This document shows positions 47,926 through 57,714 of a DNA stretch of 64,000 bases, in pieces. The stretch spans positions 1-64,000 of the forward strand of contig JAFRMD010000120.1 in the NCBI GenBank assembly GCA_017430835.1. The letters are read 5' to 3'. Position numbers and translations under genes: made by a program. Position 1 is the stretch's first letter. Every line of letters begins with the position of its first letter. Source of the DNA: Methanosphaera sp. Its GTDB lineage: Archaea; Methanobacteriota; Methanobacteria; Methanobacteriales; Methanobacteriaceae. The notes under the pieces were generated by a model. That model was not told where the DNA came from and did no database searches. It worked only from the letters and a program-made list of their open reading frames with translations.

Positions 47926-48846
47926 TTAGTAGTGCCACATTACCTGAGCATGAATACTAAACTTCTTAATAGTAGTTAAATTATATAAACTAATACTACC
48001 ATCAGTATTATAATATAAAGTAAGGTCACCCCTGTACAAAGGAGTTAACACCCTACCTGTTGGTGCATAATAAGACGGGATAGTACCCTCACCATGTAAT
48101 GTTTTCACACCAGTTGTATTTTTACAACCAGTGTAATTACTACGATTATAATTACAAACAACTAATCTTAAATCCTCATTAACCCTGTATTTAATATAAC
48201 TACCAACAGATATAACATTAGACCATTTAAACTTTTCATCAACAGTGTTAATCTTCTGATTTAACTCGTATCCCTGATGACTGCTTAAAGCAGTAGCTTC
48301 GTTAAAAGTTGAATCATTCAAATTATCTGCGATTTTAACATGACCATAGAAGTTACTTGTTGCAATTCCATAGTCTTTATTACTGGATTGGTGATTTGTT
48401 ATACAATATTTATCATCATGTTCATGATCTGATGATGCAAAACTAGAAGCATTATAAGTTCCGTTTAAAGTTGTTGCATTAATATTGGTAGTATCATCAG
48501 TATTAGTTAATATTTCTTGTAATGTTGTTAAATCCCCATTATCTACTAATTCTTGTAAATCACTGGATAAATCAGCATCCTCGTTAAGTACGTAGTATTT
48601 ACTGATGTTTTCCCATTTTGTTTGGAATTCTTCAAGACTTGTGCTGTCAGCTACAACAATACTATCTATTTTGTTTTGGTCATCATCGTAGATTATTACT
48701 TCTGCACCGATTACTTGATTGTTTTTTTCATGGAATACTCTTGTAACAAATCTTTGATGATATGAGGATTCTGTGGATTCGGTTCCACTATTATTTTCCT
48801 CGTCTCCGATGTGTTCTAATTCCAATGTTTCATCATTACCAGCCAT
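47926..48846 (-). CDS. tail fibre with C-terminal tip domain, 306 aa
   Basis: N-terminal acidic region and TRVFHEKNNQVIGAEVIIYDDDQNKIDSIVV, a fibre base; middle with phage-fibre motifs (ATTLNGTYNASSFASSDHEHDDKYC...NFYGHVKIADNLNDSTF, EATALSSHQGYELNQKI); C-terminal 95-residue tip WSNVISVGSYIKYRVNEDLRLVVCNYN...FSIHAQVMWHY, of the same kind as those ending in YHY at 37990 and 39433. Confidence 0.82.
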   Translation of the reverse strand: MAGNDETLELEHIGDEENNSGTESTESSYHQRFVTRVFHEKNNQVIGAEVIIYDDDQNKIDSIVVADSTSLEEFQTKWENISKYYVLNEDADLSSDLQELVDNGDLTTLQEILTNTDDTTNINATTLNGTYNASSFASSDHEHDDKYCITNHQSSNKDYGIATSNFYGHVKIADNLNDSTFNEATALSSHQGYELNQKINTVDEKFKWSNVISVGSYIKYRVNEDLRLVVCNYNRSNYTGCKNTTGVKTLHGEGTIPSYYAPTGRVLTPLYRGDLTLYYNTDGSISLYNLTTIKKFSIHAQVMWHY

Positions 48847-48899
48847 AATATATTCCTTTTTTTTAACCTCTTATAAAAATATTATTAAATTTCTTTTTT

Positions 48900-51284
48900 T
48901 TACACCTTATACTCAAGGTAATTCGGTTCTATATGAACATCTTTACGTTTATCACTACGATGCGCATGATAACCAATACTAATACCTGCATCTTCAATAC
49001 AAGGAGTATATACAACAGTTAAAGTATCACCAAGATTCAACCTTGAAGAAACACCATCACTACCAACAACACCAAAAATTAACTTTTTATTATCAGCATC
49101 AACAGTATAATCAACATTCTCATTCAAAACAGTTTCATCATCAGTATCCTTATTCAACACTACTGACCGGATAGGGTCAACAGGTGAAACTCTTAAGTTA
49201 ACAGTACGTGTTTCAATATGCTCACTTGTAATAACAAAAGTTTCTTTGAAATAATCTAATATTAAACCTTCATCAACACCCATATCAGAATCAACACGAC
49301 GACCCACTTCTAAACTAGTTAAATTATCAATAAAAACAGGATTATAATCTATTTGTAAAGTTCCCTCAATTAACTGGTCGGTTAATATTGATTCATGGAA
49401 TGTTAAAATATTATCTGTATAATCAAATGTGAAATCATACCATTCTCCAAAGTTAAATGCTCTTATACTACTATTAGCTGGTTGTAAGTAGCAACCTTTT
49501 AATGGATAAGCAGGACTGTTATTTAATTTTATTTCTGTAAAGAAACCGAGGACATAAATATTGTTTTCTTCCAGTAATGTTACTTTACTTGGATTATCAG
49601 TTAAGTATTGGATTAATTGTGATTCAGTTTTATCTGTAACATCACTTTCATCTATACCATCAATCCAAGAATACTCACTTAAATTAATTGGATTAATAAT
49701 TTTAAATTTCTCATTATCTAAACGATTACTTATGATTTCAACACTACAATCCGTGGAGGGTTCTGTGGTAAATGGAGCATATAAACGACCCCACATATTC
49801 GCTCCAAGCATAGGTTCAGTATTTGGATTATAATAATGCGTACGGACATACATTTCTTTAGGAACCTCTGTAACAATACCAAGACGAATATTTTTAATAG
49901 TAGGACTATTGGCAGTATTAGTAGTTTTCATTCTTGCACGTGCAAATAAAACACGTGAATACTCTCCATTTTCATCAGGGTCGAAAACAGCAAGACGTGA
50001 ACTAGTAACATCAATCCAATCATCAGGATGTCCTGTAGTTGAAACCTCATAAATAATAGTCTGATTATTTTTATCAGCATCACTTGACAATTGCACCCTA
50101 CGAATAGGATTAGTATAAATTGGTTTTAAATACAATGCTTCCTCTGCATTAGCTGTGAATTCATCATCATATTCTAGTATATGGCATTCAAAAGCAAAAT
50201 CACGTGGCCATCTTTTACCAAAACTATATGATTCAGTGTAATCATCTTTTCCGTAACGGTTCCAAGTATAACCATTATCCTCTGAGATGAACGCAAAACC
50301 ATCACTGTATGGGTCAGGGTCACATTTACGACCCCATCCACCAATACGTGGAGCATGAGCATAATGAGATAACGGACTTGCAAAAACTAATGCATAAGTA
50401 GTATCAGCTTCAACAGCAGGAGGATTATCAAAACTAATAGTCACATTACCGGGTGTTGTAGTGTCAGGGTAATAAACTGCTGTGGCTAAAGCATCCTCAG
50501 GATTACTATCAGGTACATAAATCTCCTCATATTCTTTAGGATCATATGATTCGAATTTGAATTCCTTATTACCGAACTCACCAGTCATATTATATTTTTC
50601 AACTTTTGTTTTATGTGTTTTTCTTAGTTGAACATATAAAGGTGAACCAACATTTGAAGTAACACCTCCACCGTAGTGTACTCTTAAAACTACACCACTT
50701 AATCTTGCTTTTTTATTAGTGGTTATGTTTTTGATTTTTATTGTTTGTGCACGGACGATTGATGGTATTTTTTTATCCCATATATTATTATCCCATTCAG
50801 GTAATGATTGGTATGTTTTACTTTTATCATATCCTACATACCAGAATTCATTTGTACCTGCACGTGCATCCCAATCTGTAGTTTCTTTATTTAATGTTGA
50901 ATCTTCATGAACGGTTAATCTTGCAACTTTACTGGTTCCACCAGTTGGTACTATAATGTCACAGGTAGTGTTTTCCATATCCACTAAGTCTATTGTTTCT
51001 TCTGTGAAGTCAACGAAAACATCTTTAGTGGTGGATGAATTAAAACTTATGGTATTGTCAGTATTGATTTGATAACCCCAACTTTGACTTGGGTCAACAT
51101 TAACGGGATTGAATACTTTTCTTACTGCTGGTGGTGATAAATATGATAATTCATCGGTTGTTTGTTTTAAGTATTCATCATTCATACAAGCTTGTTCCAT
51201 TAATTGAACGGTAACATATCTTTGTTCACTGAATGATTGTATGCGACTTAAATTTTTATAATTTGGATTACAATTATCAGCCAT
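48900..51284 (-). CDS. large baseplate/fibre-anchor protein, 794 aa
   Basis: MADNCNPNYKNLSRIQSFSEQRYVTVQLMEQACMNDEYLKQTTDELSYLSPP... Beta-rich throughout, with jelly-roll-like segments (VLRVHYGGGVTSNVGSPLYVQL, KFESYDPKEYEEIYVPDSNP, TYALVFASPL) suggestive of carbohydrate-binding folds, and a C-terminal domain (LEVGRRVDSDMGVDEGLILDYF...). Its position after the gpI-like gene suggests a baseplate-attached structural protein. No family named with confidence. Confidence 0.75.
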   Translation of the reverse strand: MADNCNPNYKNLSRIQSFSEQRYVTVQLMEQACMNDEYLKQTTDELSYLSPPAVRKVFNPVNVDPSQSWGYQINTDNTISFNSSTTKDVFVDFTEETIDLVDMENTTCDIIVPTGGTSKVARLTVHEDSTLNKETTDWDARAGTNEFWYVGYDKSKTYQSLPEWDNNIWDKKIPSIVRAQTIKIKNITTNKKARLSGVVLRVHYGGGVTSNVGSPLYVQLRKTHKTKVEKYNMTGEFGNKEFKFESYDPKEYEEIYVPDSNPEDALATAVYYPDTTTPGNVTISFDNPPAVEADTTYALVFASPLSHYAHAPRIGGWGRKCDPDPYSDGFAFISEDNGYTWNRYGKDDYTESYSFGKRWPRDFAFECHILEYDDEFTANAEEALYLKPIYTNPIRRVQLSSDADKNNQTIIYEVSTTGHPDDWIDVTSSRLAVFDPDENGEYSRVLFARARMKTTNTANSPTIKNIRLGIVTEVPKEMYVRTHYYNPNTEPMLGANMWGRLYAPFTTEPSTDCSVEIISNRLDNEKFKIINPINLSEYSWIDGIDESDVTDKTESQLIQYLTDNPSKVTLLEENNIYVLGFFTEIKLNNSPAYPLKGCYLQPANSSIRAFNFGEWYDFTFDYTDNILTFHESILTDQLIEGTLQIDYNPVFIDNLTSLEVGRRVDSDMGVDEGLILDYFKETFVITSEHIETRTVNLRVSPVDPIRSVVLNKDTDDETVLNENVDYTVDADNKKLIFGVVGSDGVSSRLNLGDTLTVVYTPCIEDAGISIGYHAHRSDKRKDVHIEPNYLEYKV

Positions 51285-51334
51285 AAATCTATTAAATTCC
51301 CCTCTTATATTTTTTTTTATAGTTTAATTTTTTT

Positions 51335-52024
51335 TTATTTTGTTTGAACAAGTATAGTATCATTAACTGGATTAGTTCCTTTAGTATTCCTTATATATAA
51401 GTAACCTAATCCACGGTCATAATAATAAGCTCCCATATATTGTGATAATTCATTTAAACTACTTGTTTTACGATAACCACAATTAGTATTCTCCTCTAAC
51501 ACACCAATAATTTCGTTAGGTTCATTAGTGTAGTAAATATTATAACCATTATATGTACTGGTTAGTTCGTTCCAATCACTACGTATTGCTGAGGTGGATA
51601 ATTGGAAACTGTATTCTACTTCAACTTCACCAATACTACTTTCTAATGTACTATTAGTTATTTTTTCATAAACATCATGAGAGATTAATATATCATCATT
51701 AGCAACACCAATTTCAGTTGTACCTAATAATTCATTAATATCAAAATTAACAGTTAATAGTATTCTTTTATTATCCAAGTCTGCTTTTTTAACACATTCT
51801 TTACGTATTGTTTCATTACCAAGACTAGTGTCCATTTTACGAGGACGATTAGTACCGTTTCCCAATACAATATATTTCATTGCATTAAAATTATTGTTAA
51901 TCGGACGGTTTAAGAAGAATGATTCACCAAGGAAAGTTATAAGATTCTCACCAGTTATAACACGGTATTCCCCATTACTTAGTTTTATTTTGAATTTATA
52001 TGTGCCTTTAATATTAATATTCAT
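51335..52024 (-). CDS. tail-fibre/baseplate accessory protein, 229 aa
   Basis: Beta-rich: YKFKIKLSNGEYRVITGENLITFLGESFFLNRPINNNFNAMKYIVLGNGTNRPRKMDTSLGNE..., a pattern I recall from phage proteins placed next to fibres (xxxVLGxGxxxPxxxDxxLxxE). Overlaps the 100-aa gene upstream by 4 nt. Confidence 0.75.
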   Translation of the reverse strand: MNINIKGTYKFKIKLSNGEYRVITGENLITFLGESFFLNRPINNNFNAMKYIVLGNGTNRPRKMDTSLGNETIRKECVKKADLDNKRILLTVNFDINELLGTTEIGVANDDILISHDVYEKITNSTLESSIGEVEVEYSFQLSTSAIRSDWNELTSTYNGYNIYYTNEPNEIIGVLEENTNCGYRKTSSLNELSQYMGAYYYDRGLGYLYIRNTKGTNPVNDTILVQTK

Positions 52025-52323
52025 AAAAAGTTAACCTCCATCATAGTATCATTATTATCGGGATTGTTTATTTTCATTGATGAGTGTAAGTGGATATTAT
52101 TATCTTCTTTTAATGTTTCACTATTCATGTTTAAATGGATTATTTTTGTTAAAGGCATTAATTTCTGCAACCTATTACGTAAGTCATTTGCTTTTTCAAT
52201 AGGTATATTTACAGGTATATTATTATAATCAAAGAATAAATCATAATTATTAGGAGTGTAATATGGTTCATGATGTAAATATTTACACTCATTATTAGTT
52301 TCCCCACAATCTTTATCAACCAT
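52021..52323 (-). CDS. small structural-region protein, 100 aa
   Basis: MVDKDCGETNNECKYLHHEPYYTPNNYDLFFDYNNIPVNIPIEKANDLRNRLQKLMPLTKIIHLNMNSETLKED. No family recognised. Located between the gpI-like and accessory genes with overlaps on both sides. Confidence 0.75.
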   Translation of the reverse strand: MVDKDCGETNNECKYLHHEPYYTPNNYDLFFDYNNIPVNIPIEKANDLRNRLQKLMPLTKIIHLNMNSETLKEDNNIHLHSSMKINNPDNNDTMMEVNFL

Positions 52324-55220
52324 TATATAATTTCTTCCTCGTTTCTTTGTATTTTAACATCACCATTATCTTCAACAATTATATCAGTAATGGCCTGTTG
52401 TAGTATACTATAATCTTTTGGTGTTAAATCAGTACCAGTTAATTCATCATCAGAATAACCTTGCAACTCACTATAAACCATATTATATTTTAAATCATCT
52501 GTGAACTCTAAATCTGTTAATAAACCGTTTAAATCATTTAAAGTAATAATAGTACGTTGATTTATATTGAATTCACCATCATTATTGAAACTAACATCAT
52601 CAATGAAAACATTATTAGATAATTCACTTATAATTATGATTGTGTCTATTAACCATTCATTTTTAACAGTTTCACCAATATTATCCTCATAAGTGTATAC
52701 TGTATATGTTCCCCATTCAGGAGTCCATTCTAATACTGCATCACCGTTACTATCAGAGGTTACAGTATCAATTAAAGTATCATCACTAATATAAAATGAA
52801 ACATCAACATTACTATCATGTCCACTACTGGTTAATTCTATACTTTCACCTATTCTAACCCTTAGATATTCTGGTTCTTTATAGGTTATATTCCATTCTT
52901 TGGTGGTTTCAAAATAATCAGTATGATCAAATACTAAAGATAACACTTGAGTATCCTCTGAATATTCACTATTAATATTAACCCATTCATTAAACTCCCC
53001 ATTATCATCTGTAGTAATTGTTGCAAAACTAGTATCATTTAATTTTAAGGTTAAATTTTTATTAGTTAATGGAACTTCTTCCTTACTTTTCAAGGAACCA
53101 TTAACATGAATATAATCAAAAGGATAATAACTATCAGTATTAATATCTGCTTCCAGTACGGCTAATCCACCATTAATAATAACAGTTTCATAATCATAAA
53201 AATTAGAATTAGTATTTTTAAAATCAACAAATTTAATACTAGTGCTTACTTCACTGGTTTTCAATAATAAGTTAACTAAATGTAAAGTAATATTATGTGA
53301 ACCGACTAAATGGAAGAATCTGCGATGATAATTACTTGTAATGGAAACATCATCACAACCAAGTATAGTACAATTAGTGTTAACTACTGGTATGCTGTTT
53401 TCATCAGATAAAGTGAGGTCTCCACTAACTACAATTAAATCACGTGCATTTGAAACTACACTAATTGCTTTATTAAGTGTTTGGAATGGATTATCCCTAC
53501 TACCATCACCAAGGACATCATCACCAGTACTGGAAACATACCAGTCACCATCATCACAATTCCTTATATTAATTATGATTTCTTCTGTACCAATAACAGT
53601 ATCATCATTTTTATGTGCAACAAACCTTAAAACATGAGATTTATCAAGATTACTCTCAAATACTTTATAACTAATAACAGCAGTATCCATTGAATAATCA
53701 GCTTTCAATAATTTAACATTATCATGTTCATCTTCAAGATAATAATAAATATCAACAAGATAATCATCAATTATTTCTTCAGCAAAACTATTTAATAATC
53801 GGAATTTTATAGTAACATTCTGCCATATTGTTGGTCTTATAGTATCTGCTTCAGCAAAGAAATATTCACCAAGACTACCTCCACCATCACAGAAACGGTC
53901 TTTATGCTCCCATACTTGTGGTTTCCAACATCCAACCAAACCAGTTTCCTTGTCGAATTCATGTTTGTTTTCATCAAACATTCTGACTAGTAATCTTTCA
54001 CGGTTTAGTAATGTTGCAGGTAAACCGTATAGTTTCCAAATCTCTAATACTGGTGCTGGAGTATCCCATAATCTTAGGTTATATTCCAGTATTCTTTTCA
54101 TGTAATGATAATCATCTTCTGTTCCACGATTATTATATGGGGGTTCAGTTAGATGATATAATTCAGGATTGGTTACTTCTATATATTGTTTTCTTGGTAT
54201 TTGGTTTAATTTACCGTATTGGTCTAAACTGTAATCATGGTCGAATGGATCACCAATTAATCTTCCGTTACTATCATATGTTGGAGTGTCGTTTTCTGGA
54301 AATCCTTTTGAGACAATATATTCATCATATGTTTCAACGGTGATTAAGAATTTATCATCGGGTATTATTGGTATTGGTATATGATATGGGTTTTCCGGTG
54401 TTGACTCCACATCATCTGCTGAGTTAATGAATCTTTCACTTTCAGTTTCCGGTTCAGGTGGATTCAGTATTATTGTATCTATTATTGTGTCTTCAGTTTC
54501 GTTTGTTTCATTTAGGTTTATACTGTTATCATTTATGTTTATGTTGTCTTCATCATAGTATAATGTTCTGTTGGGTCTTGAAGTGTAAGGTGTTTGACAA
54601 TTAGGACATTCACTTAGAACTGTTTCGCTGAGGTATATTTCATTACAATTATTACAGTAGTATGCTTGTAATTGTGTGAATTCGTTGTTGTTGCAGTGTG
54701 TGCATGGTTCTTCTGTGTTGCCTAAGTATATTTCATTACAATTATTGCATTGGTAAATGTTGATTTGTTCTAGGTTTTCATGGTTACAATTTGTGCATAT
54801 TAATGGTGTGGTGGTGTCGAAGTAGATTTCACCACAAGAAGTGCATTTATATGCATTTACAAGGGAATTGTTTGAAGTTGTGTAGTTGCAAATGTAAGTA
54901 AATTGAAAGTTTGTTTTATTTTCACTTCTTTCATATGAGTTAGTATATATGAGAGTGTCATTTTTTAATATATTTACACTTTTAATATTAGGATAATTAC
55001 AAACAAAATGAATCCTGTAATCATAAGGTACACTCTGCTCCTTCCAAACCAACAATCTTTTATTCAAATGAAAACTTTCATAAACCTGAAACAAACTATT
55101 ATATAATAATTTGAAATTTTCATTATTAACATCAACAACTTTATAAAAATTAGAACCCTCATTTTTATTAAAGAAAAATGAGTATTTATCAAGCATTGAT
55201 TGTAAACTATTCTCAACCAT
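52323..55220 (-). CDS. gpI-position baseplate protein with zinc ribbons and beta-helix adhesin part
   Basis: 965 aa from MVENSLQSML. Residues 1-115 contain a tail-protein-like helical start (FKLLYNSLFQVYESFHLNKRLLVWKEQ). Residues about 124-210 are three tandem zinc ribbons (C126/C129...C142/C145, C158/C161...C173/C176, C189/C192...C205/C208). A conserved middle (YHYMKRILEYNLRLWDTPAPVLEIWKLYGLP) follows, then Ig-like and WYVSSTGDDVLGDGSRDNPFQTLNKAI, the hallmark start of right-handed beta-helix methanogen adhesins, and further Ig-like domains. It occupies the slot after gpJ where gpI/YmfQ-like proteins attach fibres. Confidence 0.8.
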   Translation of the reverse strand: MVENSLQSMLDKYSFFFNKNEGSNFYKVVDVNNENFKLLYNSLFQVYESFHLNKRLLVWKEQSVPYDYRIHFVCNYPNIKSVNILKNDTLIYTNSYERSENKTNFQFTYICNYTTSNNSLVNAYKCTSCGEIYFDTTTPLICTNCNHENLEQINIYQCNNCNEIYLGNTEEPCTHCNNNEFTQLQAYYCNNCNEIYLSETVLSECPNCQTPYTSRPNRTLYYDEDNININDNSINLNETNETEDTIIDTIILNPPEPETESERFINSADDVESTPENPYHIPIPIIPDDKFLITVETYDEYIVSKGFPENDTPTYDSNGRLIGDPFDHDYSLDQYGKLNQIPRKQYIEVTNPELYHLTEPPYNNRGTEDDYHYMKRILEYNLRLWDTPAPVLEIWKLYGLPATLLNRERLLVRMFDENKHEFDKETGLVGCWKPQVWEHKDRFCDGGGSLGEYFFAEADTIRPTIWQNVTIKFRLLNSFAEEIIDDYLVDIYYYLEDEHDNVKLLKADYSMDTAVISYKVFESNLDKSHVLRFVAHKNDDTVIGTEEIIINIRNCDDGDWYVSSTGDDVLGDGSRDNPFQTLNKAISVVSNARDLIVVSGDLTLSDENSIPVVNTNCTILGCDDVSITSNYHRRFFHLVGSHNITLHLVNLLLKTSEVSTSIKFVDFKNTNSNFYDYETVIINGGLAVLEADINTDSYYPFDYIHVNGSLKSKEEVPLTNKNLTLKLNDTSFATITTDDNGEFNEWVNINSEYSEDTQVLSLVFDHTDYFETTKEWNITYKEPEYLRVRIGESIELTSSGHDSNVDVSFYISDDTLIDTVTSDSNGDAVLEWTPEWGTYTVYTYEDNIGETVKNEWLIDTIIIISELSNNVFIDDVSFNNDGEFNINQRTIITLNDLNGLLTDLEFTDDLKYNMVYSELQGYSDDELTGTDLTPKDYSILQQAITDIIVEDNGDVKIQRNEEEII

Positions 55221-55269
55221 AACTACAAAAAAAAACAAATAAAAAAAAAATTTAATAATTTAAATTATT

Positions 55270-56469
55270 TTATTCCATTTCAATAATAATATCATCACTA
55301 GTAACAACACCCTTCTGCTCATCCTCAATAGTAACCGGAGCAGACGGATACTTAAAAGTAATATTCTTCAACTCAGGAACAATACCCTTAATAAAAACAC
55401 CCAACTGATAAGGAATAAAATCCTCACCAATACTCAAACCCTTAAAATTAGTAACATCACCATTAACATATAACATAATAGCATCAACAATACGTGACTG
55501 AATAGCCTCCTTTTCAATACTACTATAAGGATTAACTAAATCAATATCAACATTACAACTAGCATAAATACTAATACGTACAGGTTCATAACTAAACATA
55601 GTAATATCATCATCAATCTGACAAACACTACTTTTTAATTGATTATAAACATCATTCAACTGATAAGGAGTACCCGGATCCAACACCACCTTAATAGTAC
55701 CAGTAACATCCCAATTAGGAACTACTTTCCAACTATTCAAACCATCATAATTACTGAAAAACTTCTCAAAAGCCTCCCAACTACCACGAATATTCTCTTT
55801 ACGATGATTCAAAATCAAATCACGGTAATCATCATCATTAAAACCATTAACACCACCACTACTATTCACAGTATTAGTAACAGTTTTAAGGTTAACACCA
55901 ATACTTGTTTCACTAGCATCACTAACAATCCTAGTTAAAGTATCCTCTAAAACACGACTACCACTACCAGCCTCAACAGCTTCCGCCTGAATACTAATAC
56001 TAGTAGTATGAGGGGCTAATTCAACCTCCTCAACAGTACGATAATAAACACCATCATTAGTAGATACAAGCAAACCCTCAGGTATAGTTTTAACAGTATC
56101 ATATTCATCAGTAGTGAAAGTTAACAATACACTAGCATAAGTAGCCTCAGGTCGAAGACACCCAACAATATCACCTATACTATCTAAATCATTGTTAATA
56201 GCATAATCAACTTTATTACTATTATAAACATCAGTCATATCATAATAAACATCATCCACTTCATCACTGAAAACAGATAAGTTCATCACATAAAAATTAC
56301 TAATATCCTGTTTAGATTTAACATAAGATGTGAATTCATCACTACGAGATATTAAACCATTATTATAAGCATTTTCAAGATTCCTTAAAAAAATATCCTC
56401 ATAATACTGTTGAATATAATTAGCTGGAGAATAAATTTTCTCCCCATCCTCATTAATAATATAACTCAT
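55270..56469 (-). CDS. baseplate J-like protein
   Basis: 399 aa. The segment VKTIPEGLLVSTNDGVYYRTVEEVELAPHTTSISIQAEAVEAGSGSRVLEDTLTRIVSD is the typical gpJ/XkdT core (IPxGtxvst.dG..F.T......ga.s..v.v.a...G..GNv). GGVNGFNDDDYRDLILNHR continues the family pattern. It forms the baseplate wedge of contractile tails with gp25. Confidence 0.9.
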   Translation of the reverse strand: MSYIINEDGEKIYSPANYIQQYYEDIFLRNLENAYNNGLISRSDEFTSYVKSKQDISNFYVMNLSVFSDEVDDVYYDMTDVYNSNKVDYAINNDLDSIGDIVGCLRPEATYASVLLTFTTDEYDTVKTIPEGLLVSTNDGVYYRTVEEVELAPHTTSISIQAEAVEAGSGSRVLEDTLTRIVSDASETSIGVNLKTVTNTVNSSGGVNGFNDDDYRDLILNHRKENIRGSWEAFEKFFSNYDGLNSWKVVPNWDVTGTIKVVLDPGTPYQLNDVYNQLKSSVCQIDDDITMFSYEPVRISIYASCNVDIDLVNPYSSIEKEAIQSRIVDAIMLYVNGDVTNFKGLSIGEDFIPYQLGVFIKGIVPELKNITFKYPSAPVTIEDEQKGVVTSDDIIIEME

Positions 56470-56924
56470 ATATAGAAACTCTCCTCGATTAATTCACCAT
56501 CACTATTATCTTCATCATGTATACTTGTAACACTGAAACTAATTTTATAATTATAATAATTATCTTCCGGATTATCCGTAACCTGCACCCAATTAACAGT
56601 TTTAATCCTACGCATATTATTCAATACTTCAGTAACATAAACTTCAATCTTATATGCTGCGTTTCTGCCTTTGGATTGTTTAATTACTTCATGGATTCTG
56701 CAACCGAAATCTTCATATAAACTACAGTAACCTAATTCATTGAATCTGGTCATTATTGCTATGATACAAGCATTAACCAAGCTATCAATACCAGTACAAT
56801 TAACCCAATCACCGTTTTTAAAATCAAGATCCCATTCTCCATATTCATTACTTACTAATTTCACATCCTCGTTTAAGGTTTTGTAAAAATTATAATCGTA
56901 ACTATTTGTATCTACGGGTAAAAT
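56466..56924 (-). CDS. gp25-like baseplate wedge protein, probable ATT start
   Basis: Core DLDFKNGDWVNCTGIDSLVNACIIAIMTRFNELGYCSLYEDFGCRIHEVIKQ matches the gp25/XkdS family. The first in-frame GTG (56864) has GAGG only 2 nt upstream, too close. In the same frame an ATT at 56922-56924 has GGTGA exactly six nt before it, the arrangement of the PCNA gene, and would give 152 aa starting ILPVDTNSYDYNFYKTLNED. The GTG start (133 aa) remains possible. Confidence 0.85.
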   Translation of the reverse strand: MLPVDTNSYDYNFYKTLNEDVKLVSNEYGEWDLDFKNGDWVNCTGIDSLVNACIIAIMTRFNELGYCSLYEDFGCRIHEVIKQSKGRNAAYKIEVYVTEVLNNMRRIKTVNWVQVTDNPEDNYYNYKISFSVTSIHDEDNSDGELIEESFYI

Positions 56925-56941
56925 AAATAATCACCACAATT

Positions 56942-57694
56942 TTATCCTGTTATATAATCGTCAAGGTCACCAATCAAATCCTGAACACTACCCACTGCAT
57001 TATTAACTATTTCATCAACTTCACTTCTAGTATAAAAATCACTAGTATCAACATCAGTAATATTATTAACTGCTTCATTAACAGAATCATTAACTAATGA
57101 TGTGACGTCAGAGGTGGAAACATAATCCACATCCTCCATTTCTTCATCTAATAATCCTGAAGCTAATTCAGGTTTATTTGGTAATCTTATATTTAAACCA
57201 TCATTACCAAATTCAATCCAATACTCATTAGTCTCTCTTAAAAAAGCAAGTTTAACATTACCCGGTTTAGCAGGGTCAAAACCAACAATCTCCTCATTTT
57301 GATAGTAACCTAAAATTAAATTCTCCTCACTATCAGCATCATTAATATTTAAGACACAAACATGTTGTGCTGCTTTAGGAATAATATAAGGTTCATGGAG
57401 GTTTTCACAGTAATCAGATTCATATTCTAATGGTGTGAAAAAATCAATCATTTCACCACCAAAACGATGAAGTATCTTACAAACAATAGTTTTATCAAGA
57501 TTATCTAATTGGACTTCTGCTTTGTCAAGGTATGGATAGAATTTAGTAATTACACCAGTTCTTATTTTTTCATTATCGACGGCTTTTTGGATTTGACCGG
57601 GAATATTTTTACTGGTTAGTACATTATTAACTACATTACTGAATTGACTGTGTAAACGTCCTTTTGTTGCAGTTATATTTTTTGAATCACCCAT
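56942..57694 (-). CDS. baseplate spike protein (gpV/XkdR-like)
   Basis: 250 aa. IRTGVITKFYPYLDKAEVQLDNLDKTIVCKILHRFG...PYIIPKAAQHVCVLNINDADSEENLILGYY is the OB-fold of spike proteins (G.V.....d..r..V.....................G..V.v....gd...glilG). The tail carries fibre-like helices and ends in DLIGDLDDYITG, shared with the 54-aa protein at 44679. Follows the hub gene, as in contractile-tail modules. Confidence 0.8.
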   Translation of the reverse strand: MGDSKNITATKGRLHSQFSNVVNNVLTSKNIPGQIQKAVDNEKIRTGVITKFYPYLDKAEVQLDNLDKTIVCKILHRFGGEMIDFFTPLEYESDYCENLHEPYIIPKAAQHVCVLNINDADSEENLILGYYQNEEIVGFDPAKPGNVKLAFLRETNEYWIEFGNDGLNIRLPNKPELASGLLDEEMEDVDYVSTSDVTSLVNDSVNEAVNNITDVDTSDFYTRSEVDEIVNNAVGSVQDLIGDLDDYITG

Positions 57695-57714
57695 AATATG
57701 AACCTTAAACTATT

